From NCBI RefSeq assembly GCF_032452875.1, contig NC_083885.1, forward strand, positions 64,037,925 through 64,101,924: a stretch of 64,000 nucleotides of DNA, read 5' to 3'. This document shows, piece after piece, positions 44,059-55,799 of this stretch (position 1 is the stretch's first letter; every line of letters starts with the position of its first letter). The position numbers and the translations under genes are program-made. The notes below the pieces were generated by a model, which saw only the letters and a program-made list of their open reading frames with translations, was not told the origin of the DNA and did no database searches. This stretch comes from Bos javanicus (taxonomy: Eukaryota; Chordata; Mammalia; Artiodactyla; Bovidae).

Positions 44059-44064
44059 AATAAA
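44059..44064 (+). other. Poly(A) signal of fusion copy 5
   Basis: AATAAA in TTTAAATTTAAATAAACAC. Confidence 0.65.
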
Positions 44065-44560
44065 CACATTTCTGTCAAAGAGTGTCTGCGTATTTTGTAA
44101 GACTTTTCTACAGGCAATAGGTGATAGCCGTGGTTTTGCCTACATGGCTGTTATGCTGAGATAGATTGACTCACGCCATACGTTTTTAGGGATTTCCTCC
44201 CGAGGTGTTTCGAAAAAGGAAGGCTTCCAAAAGTGATAGGTGTCATTCTTTTTTCCTACTGGTGTACAACTTCTAGTCTTCAAAAAGGCTACTTAGAAAC
44301 CGGGTCTTCAAACACCTTACCTCATCAGCTGATTTTAGAAAAGCCTTTGAAGACTTATCTCACAAGAACAGAAAGAAGACAGGAGTCAAACTGATCTGGC
44401 TCCCACCATCATGTCTATGACTCCGTCAAACTCTCCAGGCAATGAGACCAAAAATTCACGAGATCATTAAAACCAGTCCGTTCACCCCAAAATGCAGTCC
44501 CCAAAGTCCAAAATCAATCAAATCCAAAAGGAAACCGAGGGATTTCCCTAGCGGTCCAGC
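44065..44560. other. Intergenic module sequence
   Basis: Repeat of 10.94-11.44 kb; no coding sequence or transposon recognised. Confidence 0.5.
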
Positions 44561-44945
44561 GGGTGAGACTTAGCGCTCCCGCTGCAGGTGGCGTGGTTTC
44601 CTTCCGCGGTCTGGGAACTGAGACCGCACGTGCCTCCCTGCTTGGCCAAAAACAGAACAAAAAAAAAATACACAGAATCTGTCGCCAAATCACTATGGAG
44701 GCCTCTTTAGTAAATCGTGGTTTCTCCTGAGCGAGTTTCCAAGGGCAATTGAATCCCTGTGATTAAGTAAAGTGGGATTATCTAGAATGGTTTGCCCCGC
44801 CCTCAGCGAATCCATGCGCCGATTGGGTAACAGGCCGAGAGGTCCGGCATTTCTTCCAGCTCCATAGAGAGACGTTTCTCCGCCGGCCGAGTTTGAGAGC
44901 AAGTCCCCAACTGAGGAGGACCGAGGCGAGAAGGCTTCAAGGAGG
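44561..44945 (+). promoter_or_regulatory. GC-rich type I promoter and exon 1 of gene f
   Basis: Copy of the gene b promoter, with the inverted CCAAT in CGATTGGGTAAC near 44819 and CpG-rich exon 1. The donor is GGAG|GTAATTGATG near 44945. Confidence 0.65.
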
Positions 44946-45499
44946 TAATTGATGGGAAATGTGTAAAGAGAACGCTCGAAAGTCAGGGCACGTGGAAGTG
45001 GGTTTCAGTAAGTCCTGGCTTTCTGTTCACCTTGCATTCGCTCAGAGACCGTGTGAACTCCACCGATCTCCCTCCGGCCACACATAACCTGTGGTTCATT
45101 TGTGGAATCTTCTGTGAGATGAGATTGTTTCCACACTCCATGTTGTCGTCTGGTGTGGTTCATTTTCTCACAAGGGCTTTAAAGCACTGCCCTGTGGAGA
45201 TTTTTGCCCACTCAGTTTCTTGTACTATAAGATGCATGTCGGAGGAATAAGAGAATGGATTCTTGTCCCTGGTGTGAAATTCTGAGGGGGAATAATGCCC
45301 AGTATTGGGATGAGGGATGGTAGGGTGGATGAAAATAAAAGTATTTGGCTGCATTCGTTTATCTTTTTTCCCCCATATTTCTGAATACTGAATCTATTAC
45401 TGAGGAAAAGCAAGAGGAAATTCCTTTCCATCGGGGTCAGTTGGGCACCAACTCTAGAAGCATTTGCCCAGAGTCCTACTGAAGAAGTCTACAGTCGGT

Positions 45500-48487
45500 A
45501 TGGCTGAGAACCAGACAAGGCGTCGTGGCCCTGACGCGGACAGGCCCGGAGCAGAGTCGTCAGCATCTGCGCCACGCCAAGACACCCGAAGGGAAAACCC
45601 CGACTCCGACCTTGAAGAATTGCGCCTCCGCTTCCGAACGTTTAGCAGCTCGGACGAATCCGACCCGATCAAGGCTCTGAGGAGGCTCCGTGAACTCTGC
45701 AGTCTGTGGCTGAGGCCGGATCTTCACACCAAGGAGCAGATGGTGGACAGGCTGGTGCTGGAGCAGTTCGTGAAGTGCATGTCGCAGGACATCCAGGTCT
45801 TAGTCAAAAGTAGTGGTGCCGAGACTTGTAAGGATCTGGAGGAGGTGCTGAGAAAGAGGCAGAAACTGAAGAAATGGGTGAGTAGGACCCTAGTGACCCG
45901 CTGATTCAGGGAACGGTGGCATGAGGGGCTGGGAGCTAGGAGATGAAGGAGAAGGATCAGAGGGCTTGGCTCTGAATCAGTGATTCCCAGAAGGGCGAGC
46001 ACTTGGCCTGTGGCATCACTGGAGATGTTTCTGTTTGTTCTCACTTTGAGGGTGTTGGTCTTTCAAATGTCATTCCCAGGAGGTGGCCTTCTAAGGTAGT
46101 ATATGCAATGAATACCTTTTTGGGTCTTGTGAAGGGAGGCTAATCCTATTTGAATTTTTTGTCACAGGCTGTAGTCCGTGTCCAAGGCGAGGATTTTTTG
46201 ATGCCAGTCTCGGGTGTTGAGATGTTAGGATCTGAGGTCAATGAAGGGCACAGTGAGAGAGGGCAAGCCAGGGAGCCCCTGTCTACAGTCAGTGTCATCC
46301 CTCCAGACGAGGGCCAGCAGGAAAGCCAAGATGGGCAGCATCTGCCAGGAGCCAAGGACCTGTCGAGGGGGCAGGTGAGTGTGATGTCCTGACCTCCAGT
46401 CTGGGAGCAGGTAGAAGAGGATCGGGTGGGCGTGGTTGTGGAAGTAATTGGGAGAGTTTGGCTAAGGACAGTAATGGACCCACTGCCTCCAGGAATTCCC
46501 ATGGATGCATTGCGTTCCCAACCATTTTCCATCCAGTGTGAGAATGAAGACAGTCCATCTTTCATAGTCCTTCACCATGAAAGCTTGTGGCCCTAAGCAT
46601 GAGGGCAGAGGAGTCCTGTTTGCACGGGATGGTGCTGGGTCACTTTATCAGGGGTAAATGCACTCACAGCTGTTTCCCACATGATGGATTTCATCAGAGA
46701 CACTAATACTGGGGGATATTGTAAATACCTTGAATTGAATAACAAGTTCCCTGTTGGAGTCATTTTCCCCCTCAGATTTTGGAGTATGTCTGGAGAGAGT
46801 GGATTGTTTTGAAATGTGAATGGGGGGAGGAGATGCTACTGATTTCTCATGAATAGAGCTATATAGTGTAGAATAGAGCTATATAGTATAACAGCTATAC
46901 TGCTTATCATCATATTATGCCCCAGGCCACCTTCCATGACGAAGAGAAATCCAGGCAAGGTATCAACAAGTGGTGAAGTCAGGAGCCCTAGAGCCAGAAT
47001 CCTCTGCTTTCAGATTCAGGGCCTGGAGAATGTGAGATGAGGTGGAGAGATATGTGCAAAGATAATTGGCAGTGCCAGCTATGAAGTCTGGACTTTTGCC
47101 AGAGGTGGTCGATATAGATCAAGGACAGACATGGGAATCAGAAGAGGTTTGCCAATCAGGGTGATGGGAAGCAGTCAGGGCATATCTCCCAAACTGATAT
47201 CCAGAAAGCTGGAGTGTGAGATCAGGGTACGAGGCGGGTGTGGAAAAAGGAGACAGAGCTTGCCGTGGGCTAAGGCAGTGGGATTGACTCTGCTTGGTTG
47301 CCCCTTGTCAGCACCAGAAAGCTCTCCTGCCGGAGACCATTCCTGAAACAGGTCAACTGGAGGGTCAGACGCCCTCCAAGGAGTACTTGGTGAAGGACCT
47401 GCTGGAAGACACAGGAGTGACAAGAACCCTTTCGTCTCAAGAGCCTGAACTTCTGCAGGATCGTGGTGAGTATTAGAAACTTGGAGACCACAGGAGGTAC
47501 TGACTGCCTCCACTGATGTCCAGGAAGGGGTACCCAGCATTTCCATCCCTTGGTGTTCTGGGGTAGGAGTTGGTTCTCCAATGCCAACCTTCTCCATTGT
47601 CAACGTTCCAGAGTGTTTCATCAGCTAGACTCTTAGGTAGTTTGGTTTCTGGGAAGTCTGTAGCCAAGATTAAGGATGTTTCCAATGAGACTGGCACCAT
47701 GGAAAATGCTCCTTGATAAATATGGTGCTGAATCTCTTCTTTGAGCAGATTCTGGGAGGGCAGAGAGACAGGGGAGAGTCCCCAGGAAGGAAGTGATATT
47801 TTAAATGTGGCTCCTGAACCCTTTCCTCTTATGTTCCAGAGGGAGACGTTTCCACTCCAAGTGGATCCAGAGAAGGTCCTCTGAAGAATCGCAGACATGT
47901 CAAAAGGAAGCGGGAGAGCACTCCCACTTGCCAAGACATGGGTCAAGAAGCAGCCACGTGTTTGGACCAAGGAGAGTTCTCAGGACAGCTTGGGTCCCAT
48001 TCCGTTGGTTCATCTGGCACCGGGGGACCCACCAGTCTTCCTGAGGGAGCAGAAACCCCCGGGACGGGCACCCTCTGAATGCAAGGTGTGCAAAAAGAGC
48101 TTTCCTTATCAATCTCAGCTTAACTTGCACCAGAGGACACACACAGGAGAGAGGCCCTTTCAATGTGACATCTGTGCCAGAGGGTTCATACATCCTTCAG
48201 ACCTGCGGGTTCACCAGCGGATCCACACTGGCGAGAAACCCTATAGCTGTGATGTCTGCCTCAAGAACTTCGCCCACAACTGCACGCTGCGTGCTCACAA
48301 GAGGACCCACACCCAGGAGAAGCCTTTCCCCTGTGAGCACTGTGACAGAGCTTTCGGCCACTGAGGGAACCTCAGTGTTCACCAACGCACCCATTCTGGG
48401 CTCAAGCCCTACGTGTGCCCCGAGTGTCAAAGGGCCTTCCGTCATCTGGGGACTTTCAAACGCCACCGGAAAATCCATTCCAGATGA
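45500..48487 (+). pseudogene. Gene f: type I ZSCAN5-like gene, frameshift plus stop in finger 4
   Basis: Exons are 45500-45877 (ATG, SCAN), 46168-46374, 47312-47465 and 47840-48487, with intact splice sites. The last exon is 648 nt: it carries the same extra C before the fingers as gene e (GAAACCCCCGGGACGG near 48046), so the spliced frame ends before finger 1. In the finger frame there is also a TGA at 48362-48364 where sisters have CGA (GHRGN in finger 4). Finger ligands before that stop are present. The SCAN exon resembles gene b (LHTKEQMVD) and could still give a finger-less SCAN protein of about 320 aa. The linker residue after exon 4 and the 3' UTR with Bov-A2 match b and e. Confidence 0.87.
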
Positions 48488-48944
48488 CTGGCTCAGGACC
48501 CTGCCCTCAGGTCCAGGTCTTTTCTGTTTTAATGAGAAAATTTAGAATGATTTTCACCTGTGTGATACAAAGTGTGGATGACAGGGGAAGGGCTTACGAG
48601 GATCGTGGAACCCAGGGTTCCCCTGACGTGAATTAGGATATTTGAGTGAATTAGGATATTTGAGTTATGACTTATTTTTCCCTTTGGATTTTGTTTTCTA
48701 CTTTGCTATAGACTATAGTTTTCTTTTTCATTTGTGTATTTTCAATTGGAGGAGAATTGCCTTACGAAGTTAGACTCTGGTTTTCTTACATGTTTTCGCT
48801 TTGTGTTGTTCTTGTTCTTCTAATGAAGCTGTGTCTCACTGGTTATCAGTACCTCATCATCAGAATGAGGCTACTGCTGATTGCCTTCTTGTCAGGTGTG
48901 ATTTCCTTGTAAAATAGGATACTCCTAGCAGAATGGCTGGCGAA

Positions 48945-49222
48945 GGCAATGGCACTCCACTCCAGTACTCTTGCCTGGAAAATCCCATGGATGGAGGGGC
49001 CTGGTGGGCTACAGTCCATGGGGTCGCTAAGAGTCGGACACGACTGAACGACTTCACTTTCACTTTTCACTTTCATGCATTAGAGAAGGAAATGGTAACC
49101 CACTCCAGTGTTTTTGCCTGGAGAATCCCAGGGATGGGGGAGCCTGGTGGGCTGCCATCTATGGGGCTGCACAGAGTTGGACATGACTGAAGCGACTTAG
49201 CAGCAGCAGCAGCAGCAGCAAG
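48945..49222 (+). mobile_element. Bov-A2 SINE in the gene f 3' UTR
   Basis: Same insertion as in genes b and e, with AGC repeats at 49198-49220. Confidence 0.9.
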
Positions 49223-49266
49223 ATGGCTAGATTAAATACAGGTTCACCAGTGTAATTTAAATTTCA

Positions 49267-49272
49267 AATAAA
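49267..49272 (+). other. Poly(A) signal of gene f
   Basis: AATAAA in ATTTCAAATAAACAAACAC. Confidence 0.65.
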
Positions 49273-49462
49273 CAAACACATTTCTATCAAAGAGCTGTGT
49301 GTTTTCTCTTCTAAGAATTTGCTACAGGTGGGTGATAGCCCTTGTTTTGTCTATGTGGCCATTATTATATTGAGATATGTTCCCTTTGTACTAGTTTGGA
49401 TACTGCTTTCTTAGGTATTTAGAAAAAGAAGGCTTGTTAAATTGATAAGTGTCATTCTTTTC

Positions 49463-49748
49463 CCCTGCTGCTGCTAACTGCTGCTAAGTCACTCCAGTCA
49501 TGTCCGACATTGTGGGACCCCATAGATGGCAGCCCACCAGGCTCCCCTGTCCCTGGGATTCTCCAGGCAAGAACACTGGAGTGGGTTGCCATTTCCTTCT
49601 CCAATGCATGAAAGGGAAATGTGAAAGTGAAGGCGCTCAGTCGTGTCCAACTCAGAGCAACCCCATGGACTGTAGCCCACCAGACTTTTCCATCCATGGG
49701 ATTTTCCTGGAAAGAGGACTGGAGTCGGGCGCCATTGCCTTCTCCTCT
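49463..49748 (-). mobile_element. Bov-A2 SINE, intergenic
   Basis: Dimeric Bov-A2 at the shared intergenic site, inverted relative to that of M3. Confidence 0.9.
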
Positions 49749-50044
49749 TTTTCCCTACTGATGTACAACCTCCGGTTTCTGTGATGCCTCTCTGAAATGG
49801 TTTCTATCAGTAGATCATATCAGCTGATTTTAGACAAAAGTCTTTCATGACCTATTTCATGAGAAAGAAACAAGATTAGTAACCCAATTTGATTACCATC
49901 ATCGGATTACACTTATTGCACTGCCTCACGGTCTCCAAGCAGAGAGAAAAAATTCATCAGATCAGGAAAATCAATCTGTTTCCCCAAGAAATGCCATCCA
50001 CAAAGTCTAAAGTAAATAAAATACATTAGAGAAAGTTTACTGCC

Positions 50045-50290
50045 AAACCAATATGGTGGCCTCTTTAATGGTTCTTCCTGTTGCAGTCTCCACAGGAAAT
50101 GGAATCTACCCAGATTATCCAAAGTGTTTCCTCCCATGCCCTTTATCCAATCACTGGGATGATGAGGTTATGGCCGGAAACCCCTGGAGTTTCACCCAAG
50201 TCTCTATAAATACAGACATTTCAGCTCCAGACACACTTTGAGAGCCAGTGCCTGACCTGAGGAGGCTGAAGGCAAGAGACCTGCAAGGGG
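50045..50290 (+). promoter_or_regulatory. CCAAT plus TATA promoter and exon 1 of gene g
   Basis: CCAAT near 50148, TATAAATA at 50205-50212, and exon 1 ending before GGTAAGCGATG at about 50289. Confidence 0.7.
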
Positions 50291-50569
50291 TAAGCGATGA
50301 GTGGGCACGTCCAAGGAGGATGCCTAGAAATCAGGACACTCGGGTGGGTTTCAGAAAGATCTTGCTTTCTGTTCATCCTCCATTAGCTGGGAGACCTTGT
50401 GACAGGAGATCTTCCTCTAACCCCACGTTAACAACAGTTAATCCAGCTCTTCTGCAAGGGGAGAAGAATGTTTCCACACATGTTGCTGGAGGTGGCTGGT
50501 TTTCCTCAAGGGTTTCTGAGCGGCACCCTATGGACATTTAAAAACTAAAGATATGATTATTATTAGTTT

Positions 50570-50868
50570 TAAGTTTTTTAATTCATTCATTTTGGCAGGG
50601 CTGGGTCTTCTTTGATGTGAGGGCTTTCTCTAGTTGTAGCTAGAGGGGACTACTGTCTAGCTGAGGGGTATGGGCTTCTCATTGTGGTGGCTTCTCCCAT
50701 GGCAGAGCTGGGAGTCTACAGCTCGGGTTCAGTAGTTGCCCCTCTCAGGCTCAAGAGTTCTGGTGCACAGGCGTAGAGCCAGGCGGAGTCTTCCCAGATC
50801 AGGGATCAAACCCATGTCCCCTGCATTGGCAGCAGATTCTTAGCCACTGGACCACCAAGGAAGCCCTA
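50570..50868 (-). mobile_element. CHR-type SINE in gene g intron 1
   Basis: Counterpart of the gene c intron 1 SINE. Confidence 0.8.
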
Positions 50869-51216
50869 TGGTCATTTCTGACCAGACAGTTTCATGAATG
50901 TTGAATGAGTCGAGCAATGGTGTCCAATATTGGGATGTAGGGGAGACAGAAGGGTGGAAAAAAATGAAACCCATTTGTTTCTTCTTTTGTCTCCCTAGAC
51001 TTCTAACCAGTGACTTTAATGCTGAGGAAAAGCAGAGGAAATCCATTTCCAAGGGGTCAACTGGGCACCCACTTCTAGAAGCATTTGCTCAGAGTCCTAC
51101 TGGAAATTTCCTCCGTCAATACGGCTGAGGACCAGACATTTTTTCAGGCTTGTGGACACATCACAGACAGCCCTGGGGCAGAGTCACTGGCGTCCGTGCC
51201 ACCCCAAGACACACTC

Positions 51217-54200
51217 ATGGAAAACTCAGACTGTGACCAGGAAACCTGGCACGTCCGGTTCAGAACATTTAGCAGCTCGGAGGAGTCCGACCCCGTAGAG
51301 GATCTGAGGAGACTCCGTGAACTCTGCCATCTGTGGCTGAGGCCGGATCTTCACACCAAGGAGCAGATGATGGACAGGCTGGTGCTGGAGCAGTTCATGA
51401 TCTGCATGCCCCTGGAGTGCCAGGTCCTGCTCAAAGAAAGTGGGGTGCAGAGTTGCAAAGACCTGGAGGACGTGCTGAGAAATAAGCAGAAACCCAAGAA
51501 CTGGGTGAGTAGGACCTTAGTGATGGGTGTGGGACGAGGGGACACGTGCAAGCTGCTGGGATCACAAGATAGGACCTGCAGGTTTGGCTCTGTATCAGTG
51601 GTTCCCAAACAGGTGAGAGAAGTTCACAGTTGGGCAATTTGGGAGATACTTTTGGCTGTCTCACTCGAAGGACGTAGATCTTTTACACCAAACGGAGCTT
51701 CTATTGTCAATGCCATTGGATGCCTGAAAGCTACATTCCAGGTCTTATAGAGACTGATCTTGATTGATTTCTCCCCTCACAGTCTGCAAAGAAGGGCAGA
51801 AATATCTTGTGCATGATCCCGACATTGAGATGGTTGAAGCCAAGGCCGGTGACATGAACAATGAGAGAGTCCCGTGCGAGGAGCCCCAACTCCCCTCAAG
51901 GGTCATACCTCCAGAGGATGGCCAGGAGGGAAGCCCAGAGCTGCAGAATCTTCCAGGAGCCACAAACCTATCTAGGGTGCAGGTGAGAGCGTGTAAGCAG
52001 GTAGAAGAGAGTCAGGTGGGTGTGGCTGCTGGAGCAATGGGGAGATTTGGCAAAGGACAGGAATGGACCCATTGCTTCCAGGAATTCCCATGGTGCATTC
52101 AGTTCCTAGGCATTTTTTCTAATCAGTGTGAGAAGGAAGATAATCCATCTCTGTCCCTCTGCTATGAAAGCTTCTGGTCTTAGGAGTGGGGAGAAGGGAA
52201 TCCTGTCTTCCTGATATGATGCTAGGTTCAATATGCTGCAGGTCAATGCACTGACAGCTGATTTACCCAAGGCCACTTTGCACAAGGGCATGTCATATTT
52301 CAGAATATGATCATTCCTTGCAACTGAAGGAGTGACTCCAAAGTGGACGCAAAATGCCCCCCAGTAGACATTGGGCTTCCCTGGTGGCTCAGATGGTGAA
52401 GAATCTGCGACAGTGCAGGAGACCTGGGTTCGATGCCTGGGTCAGGAAGCTCTTCTGGAGAAGACAATGGCTACACACTCTAGTGTTCTTGCCTGGAGAA
52501 TCCCATGAACAGAGGCACCTTGCAGCTGTAGTCCATGGGTTTGCAGAGTCATACAGGACTGAACGACTGAACAAGAATCAATGGAAGACAGTTGATTTGT
52601 TCAAATAAGGTTGGATATAGGCAGGGGATGTTACTGAATTGCATGGAGTAGAGACCAAGAATACTGGTCATCATTCTTCCTATGTACTGGGTAACCACCA
52701 TCACAAAGATGAATCCAGGCAAAGTCTCCAACAGTGATGGAGTCAATAGAGCTGGGCCTAGAGTTCTTTACTTCCAGAATCAGGGGCAGGCAGGAGTGGG
52801 TACGATTTGGAGAGACCTATGCATAGAGAAGTCAAATTGCCAACTGTGATGTCCTGATTTGATTGCAAGATACAGTCTGTATAGATCCTGGACAGCCTTG
52901 AGCATCAGGAGGTGATTATCAATCAGGGTGATGGGGTGGACCAGAAGAAGTCAGGGCATATCCCCTAAAATGACATGAAGAAAGTTGGAGTCTTAGATCA
53001 AGATACAAGGCAGATGGGGAAACAGGAAACAGTTTTCCATGGACTAAGGTAAATGGCTTTGACTCTGCTTGTTTGTCCCTTGTCAGGATGAGAGAGCTCT
53101 CCCGCCAGAGACTGTTCCTGAAACAGGTGAGCTGGAGGGTCAGACGCCCAGGGAGAACTTGGAGAAGGACCTGCTGGAAGACAGGGGAGAGACAAAAACC
53201 CTTCAGTCTCAGGAACCTGAACTTCTGATGGGTCCTGGTGAGTATTCAAAACCGTGGAATTCAGCAGAGTTAGTGACTCCCTCCTGTGGTGGCATGGGGC
53301 TGGGTAGCCAGCATCACCATCCTGGGATGGGTGGGTGGAGATCATTTTCCAGGGCCAACCTTCTCCATCATCAAAGTTCCAGTGTCCCACACTCCAAGCT
53401 CTTAGCTTGGTTGCTTGATGGTAACTTCTCAGCCAACATCAGGTTTCCAGTGAGGTCGGCAGCACAGAAAATGCTCCTTGTTAAATGTGGTGCTGAATTT
53501 CTTTCAGCGGATTCTGGACACATAGAGAGACAGAAGAATCCTCAAGAAGAAACTGGTATTTAAAATGTGGCTCCTGAACCGTTTCCTCCTGTGTTCCAGA
53601 GGGAGACGTTTCCACTACAAGGGGATCCAGACGAGGTCCTCTAAAGAATCGCAGACATGTCAAAAGGAAGCGGGACAGCAGTCCGACTTGCCAAGACGTG
53701 CGTCAAGAAGCAGCCACGTGTTTGGACCAAGGAGAGTTCTCAGGACAGCTTGGGTCTCATTCCATTGATGTATCTGGCACCGTGGGACCCACCAGTCTTC
53801 CTGAGGGAGCAGAAACCCCGGGACGGGCACCCTCTGAATTCAGGGTGTGCAAAAAGAGCTTTCCTTATCAATCTCAGCTTACCCTGCTCCAGAGGACAAA
53901 CACAGGAGAGAGGCCCTTTCAATGTGACATCTGTGCCAAAGGGTTCATACAGCTTTCAGATCTGCGGGTTCATGAGCGGATCCACACTGGCGAGAAGCCC
54001 TACAGCTGTGATCTCTGCCTCAAGAAGTTCACCCAGGACTCCACACTGGGCGCTCACAAGAGGACCCACACCCAGGAGAAGCCTTTCCGCTGTGAGCACT
54101 GTGACAGAGCTTTCAGCCACCGAGGGAACCTCAACGTTCACCGACGCATCCACTCTGGGCTCAAGCCCTACGTGTGCCCTGAGTGTCATGGTGCCTTCCG

Positions 54201-54246
54201 TCACCTGCGGACTTTCAAACGCCACCGGAAAATCCATTCCAAATGA
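51217..54246 (+). pseudogene. Gene g: type II ZSCAN5-like gene, start lost, 7-bp deletion, finger 1 destroyed
   Basis: Exon 2 is 50999-51504, exon 3 51783-51982, exon 4 53087-53237 and exon 5 53600-54246. The family ATG is ACG; an in-frame TAG lies just upstream (51076-51078), so the first usable ATG is 51217 (MENSDCDQE), still before SCAN. Exon 3 is 200 nt, not 207: seven bases are missing right after the acceptor, between two AG repeats. In the shifted frame a TGA comes soon. In the finger exon, finger 1 reads EFRVC with L and N in place of both histidines (LLQRTN), so three of four ligands are gone; fingers 2 to 5 are intact. Splice donors are normal. A truncated SCAN-bearing product is possible. 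The finger exon is closer to gene d than to c. Confidence 0.85.
52372..52578 (+). mobile_element. Bov-tA SINE in gene g intron 3
   Basis: GGGCTTCCCTGGTGGCTCAG head at the same site as in c, d and h. Confidence 0.9.
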
Positions 54247-54653
54247 GTCACCCAGTACCCACCATCAGGTCCAAGTGCCGTCTGCTCCGAGAAGGAAATT
54301 CTGGATTATTTGTCACTTATGTGATACAATGAAAGGGTGACATGGGAAGAACTTATGATCATACTGGAACCCATGGGGTTCCATTCACATGAATTAGGTG
54401 AATATTGAGTGATGACTTATCTTTCCCTTCAGAATTTGTTTTGTACTTTAGTGTAGCCTGTGTTTATTTTTGATAAGTTGTGGCTTCGTTTTGTTCTTCT
54501 TTCAGTGAATGCAGGTCTCATTTGTTTTCTTCTTCGTGAAACTGAGGTGACTGCTGATTGTCCCCCCATTAGGGAACATTTCATTGTAAAATAAGATGCT
54601 CCTAGCAGAGTGTCCAGATGAAAAAGAGGATCACCAGTGAAATTTAAATTTCA

Positions 54654-54659
54654 AATAAA
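54654..54659 (+). other. Poly(A) signal of gene g
   Basis: AATAAA in TTTCAAATAAACAAAGACAT. Confidence 0.7.
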
Positions 54660-54707
54660 CAAAGACATTTCTGTCAAATAAGTGTCCTGTGTATTTCGGC
54701 TTCCAGG

Positions 54708-54975
54708 ATTTTTTTTTTCTTTATTTTATTTTTTATCTTTACTATCTTGTATTTTTTTTTGCCATGTATCAACATGAATCTGCCACAGGTATACACATGT
54801 TCCCCATCCTGAACCCTCCTCCCTCCTCCCTCCCTCTACCATCCCTCTGGGTCGTCTCCGTGCACCAGCGCAAAGCATCCAGTATTCTGCGTCGAACCTG
54901 GACTGGCGACTCGTTTCATATATGATATTATACATGTGTCACTGCCATTCTCCCAAATCATCGCACCCTATCCCC
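54708..54975 (-). mobile_element. L1 3' end, solo truncated
   Basis: Counterpart of 21.55-21.83 kb. Confidence 0.8.
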
Positions 54976-55054
54976 AAGATTTTTTATGTGGAGTAGATGA
55001 TAGCTGTGGTTTGTTACATGGCCATTATTATGTGGAAATATCATCCCTCTGTAA

Positions 55055-55262
55055 GACTTCCCCTCTGACTCAGCGCTAAACAATCCACCTGCACCATAGA
55101 AGACCCAGGTTCGATCCCTTCATCAGGAAGATCCCCTGGAGAAGGGAATGGCAACCCACTCCAGTATTCTTGCCTGGAGAATCCCATGGAGAGAGGAGCC
55201 TGGCAGGCTATGGTCTGTTGGGTTGCAAAGAGTCGGACATGACTGAAGTGACTGAGCACCCA
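55055..55262 (+). mobile_element. Bov-tA SINE near the M4 arm end
   Basis: Counterpart of 21.89-22.11 kb. Confidence 0.8.
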
Positions 55263-55504
55263 CTCGAGCATTTAAAGTTACTGTATTCTTTTGGAATTAT
55301 GAACTGTTAGGTAATGTAATATTAATGCCCTTTTGAACACTGAGATTCTAGGGTGTCTCTGCTTGAAAAGATTCTTCAAGGTAGCACTCTTTCATCCCAC
55401 CTGGCTCTCCTCCAGCAGAAAGGAAGAGAGCTCATTTGGAGAAGAATGGAGATAATAAAGTATTTCTGTTCAAAGAATCAGCGTTTTCTTCTATTAATTA
55501 GCCT

Positions 55505-55785
55505 GGGAATTTGTTGTGGGCGGCAAACTCAAGGATGATACTGTAATAGATATTGGTGTCTGGCTGCTCACACTTAAAAGCCAATACAGAGGCCAGGTTG
55601 GGGGAAAGGAAAGTTAGCTTTATTTTGGATGCCAGAAACTGTTGAAAGTGAAAGTGTAGTTGCTTAGTCAAGTCCAACTCTTTGCGACCCCATGGACTGT
55701 AGCCTACCAGGCTCCACCATCCATGGCATTTTCCGGGCAAGAGTACTGGACTGGGTTGCCATTTCCTTCTCCAACAACTGTGGAG
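55505..55785 (-). mobile_element. LTR-like end with inserted Bov-tA
   Basis: Counterpart of 22.35-22.63 kb: a U5/R-like piece to about 55640, then a Bov-tA fragment. The arm ends at about 55790. Confidence 0.4.
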
Positions 55786-55799
55786 GGTGGGGCACTCTG

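Larger units (their letters stand above)
42700..55790 (+). repeat. Module M4, direct repeat of M2 offset by about 33.1 kb
   Basis: FAM32A fusion, gene f and gene g. Offsets to M2 are 33117 bp at the FAM32A ATG, 33127 at the SCAN ATG of the type I gene and 33133 at the type II finger stop. Confidence 0.85.
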
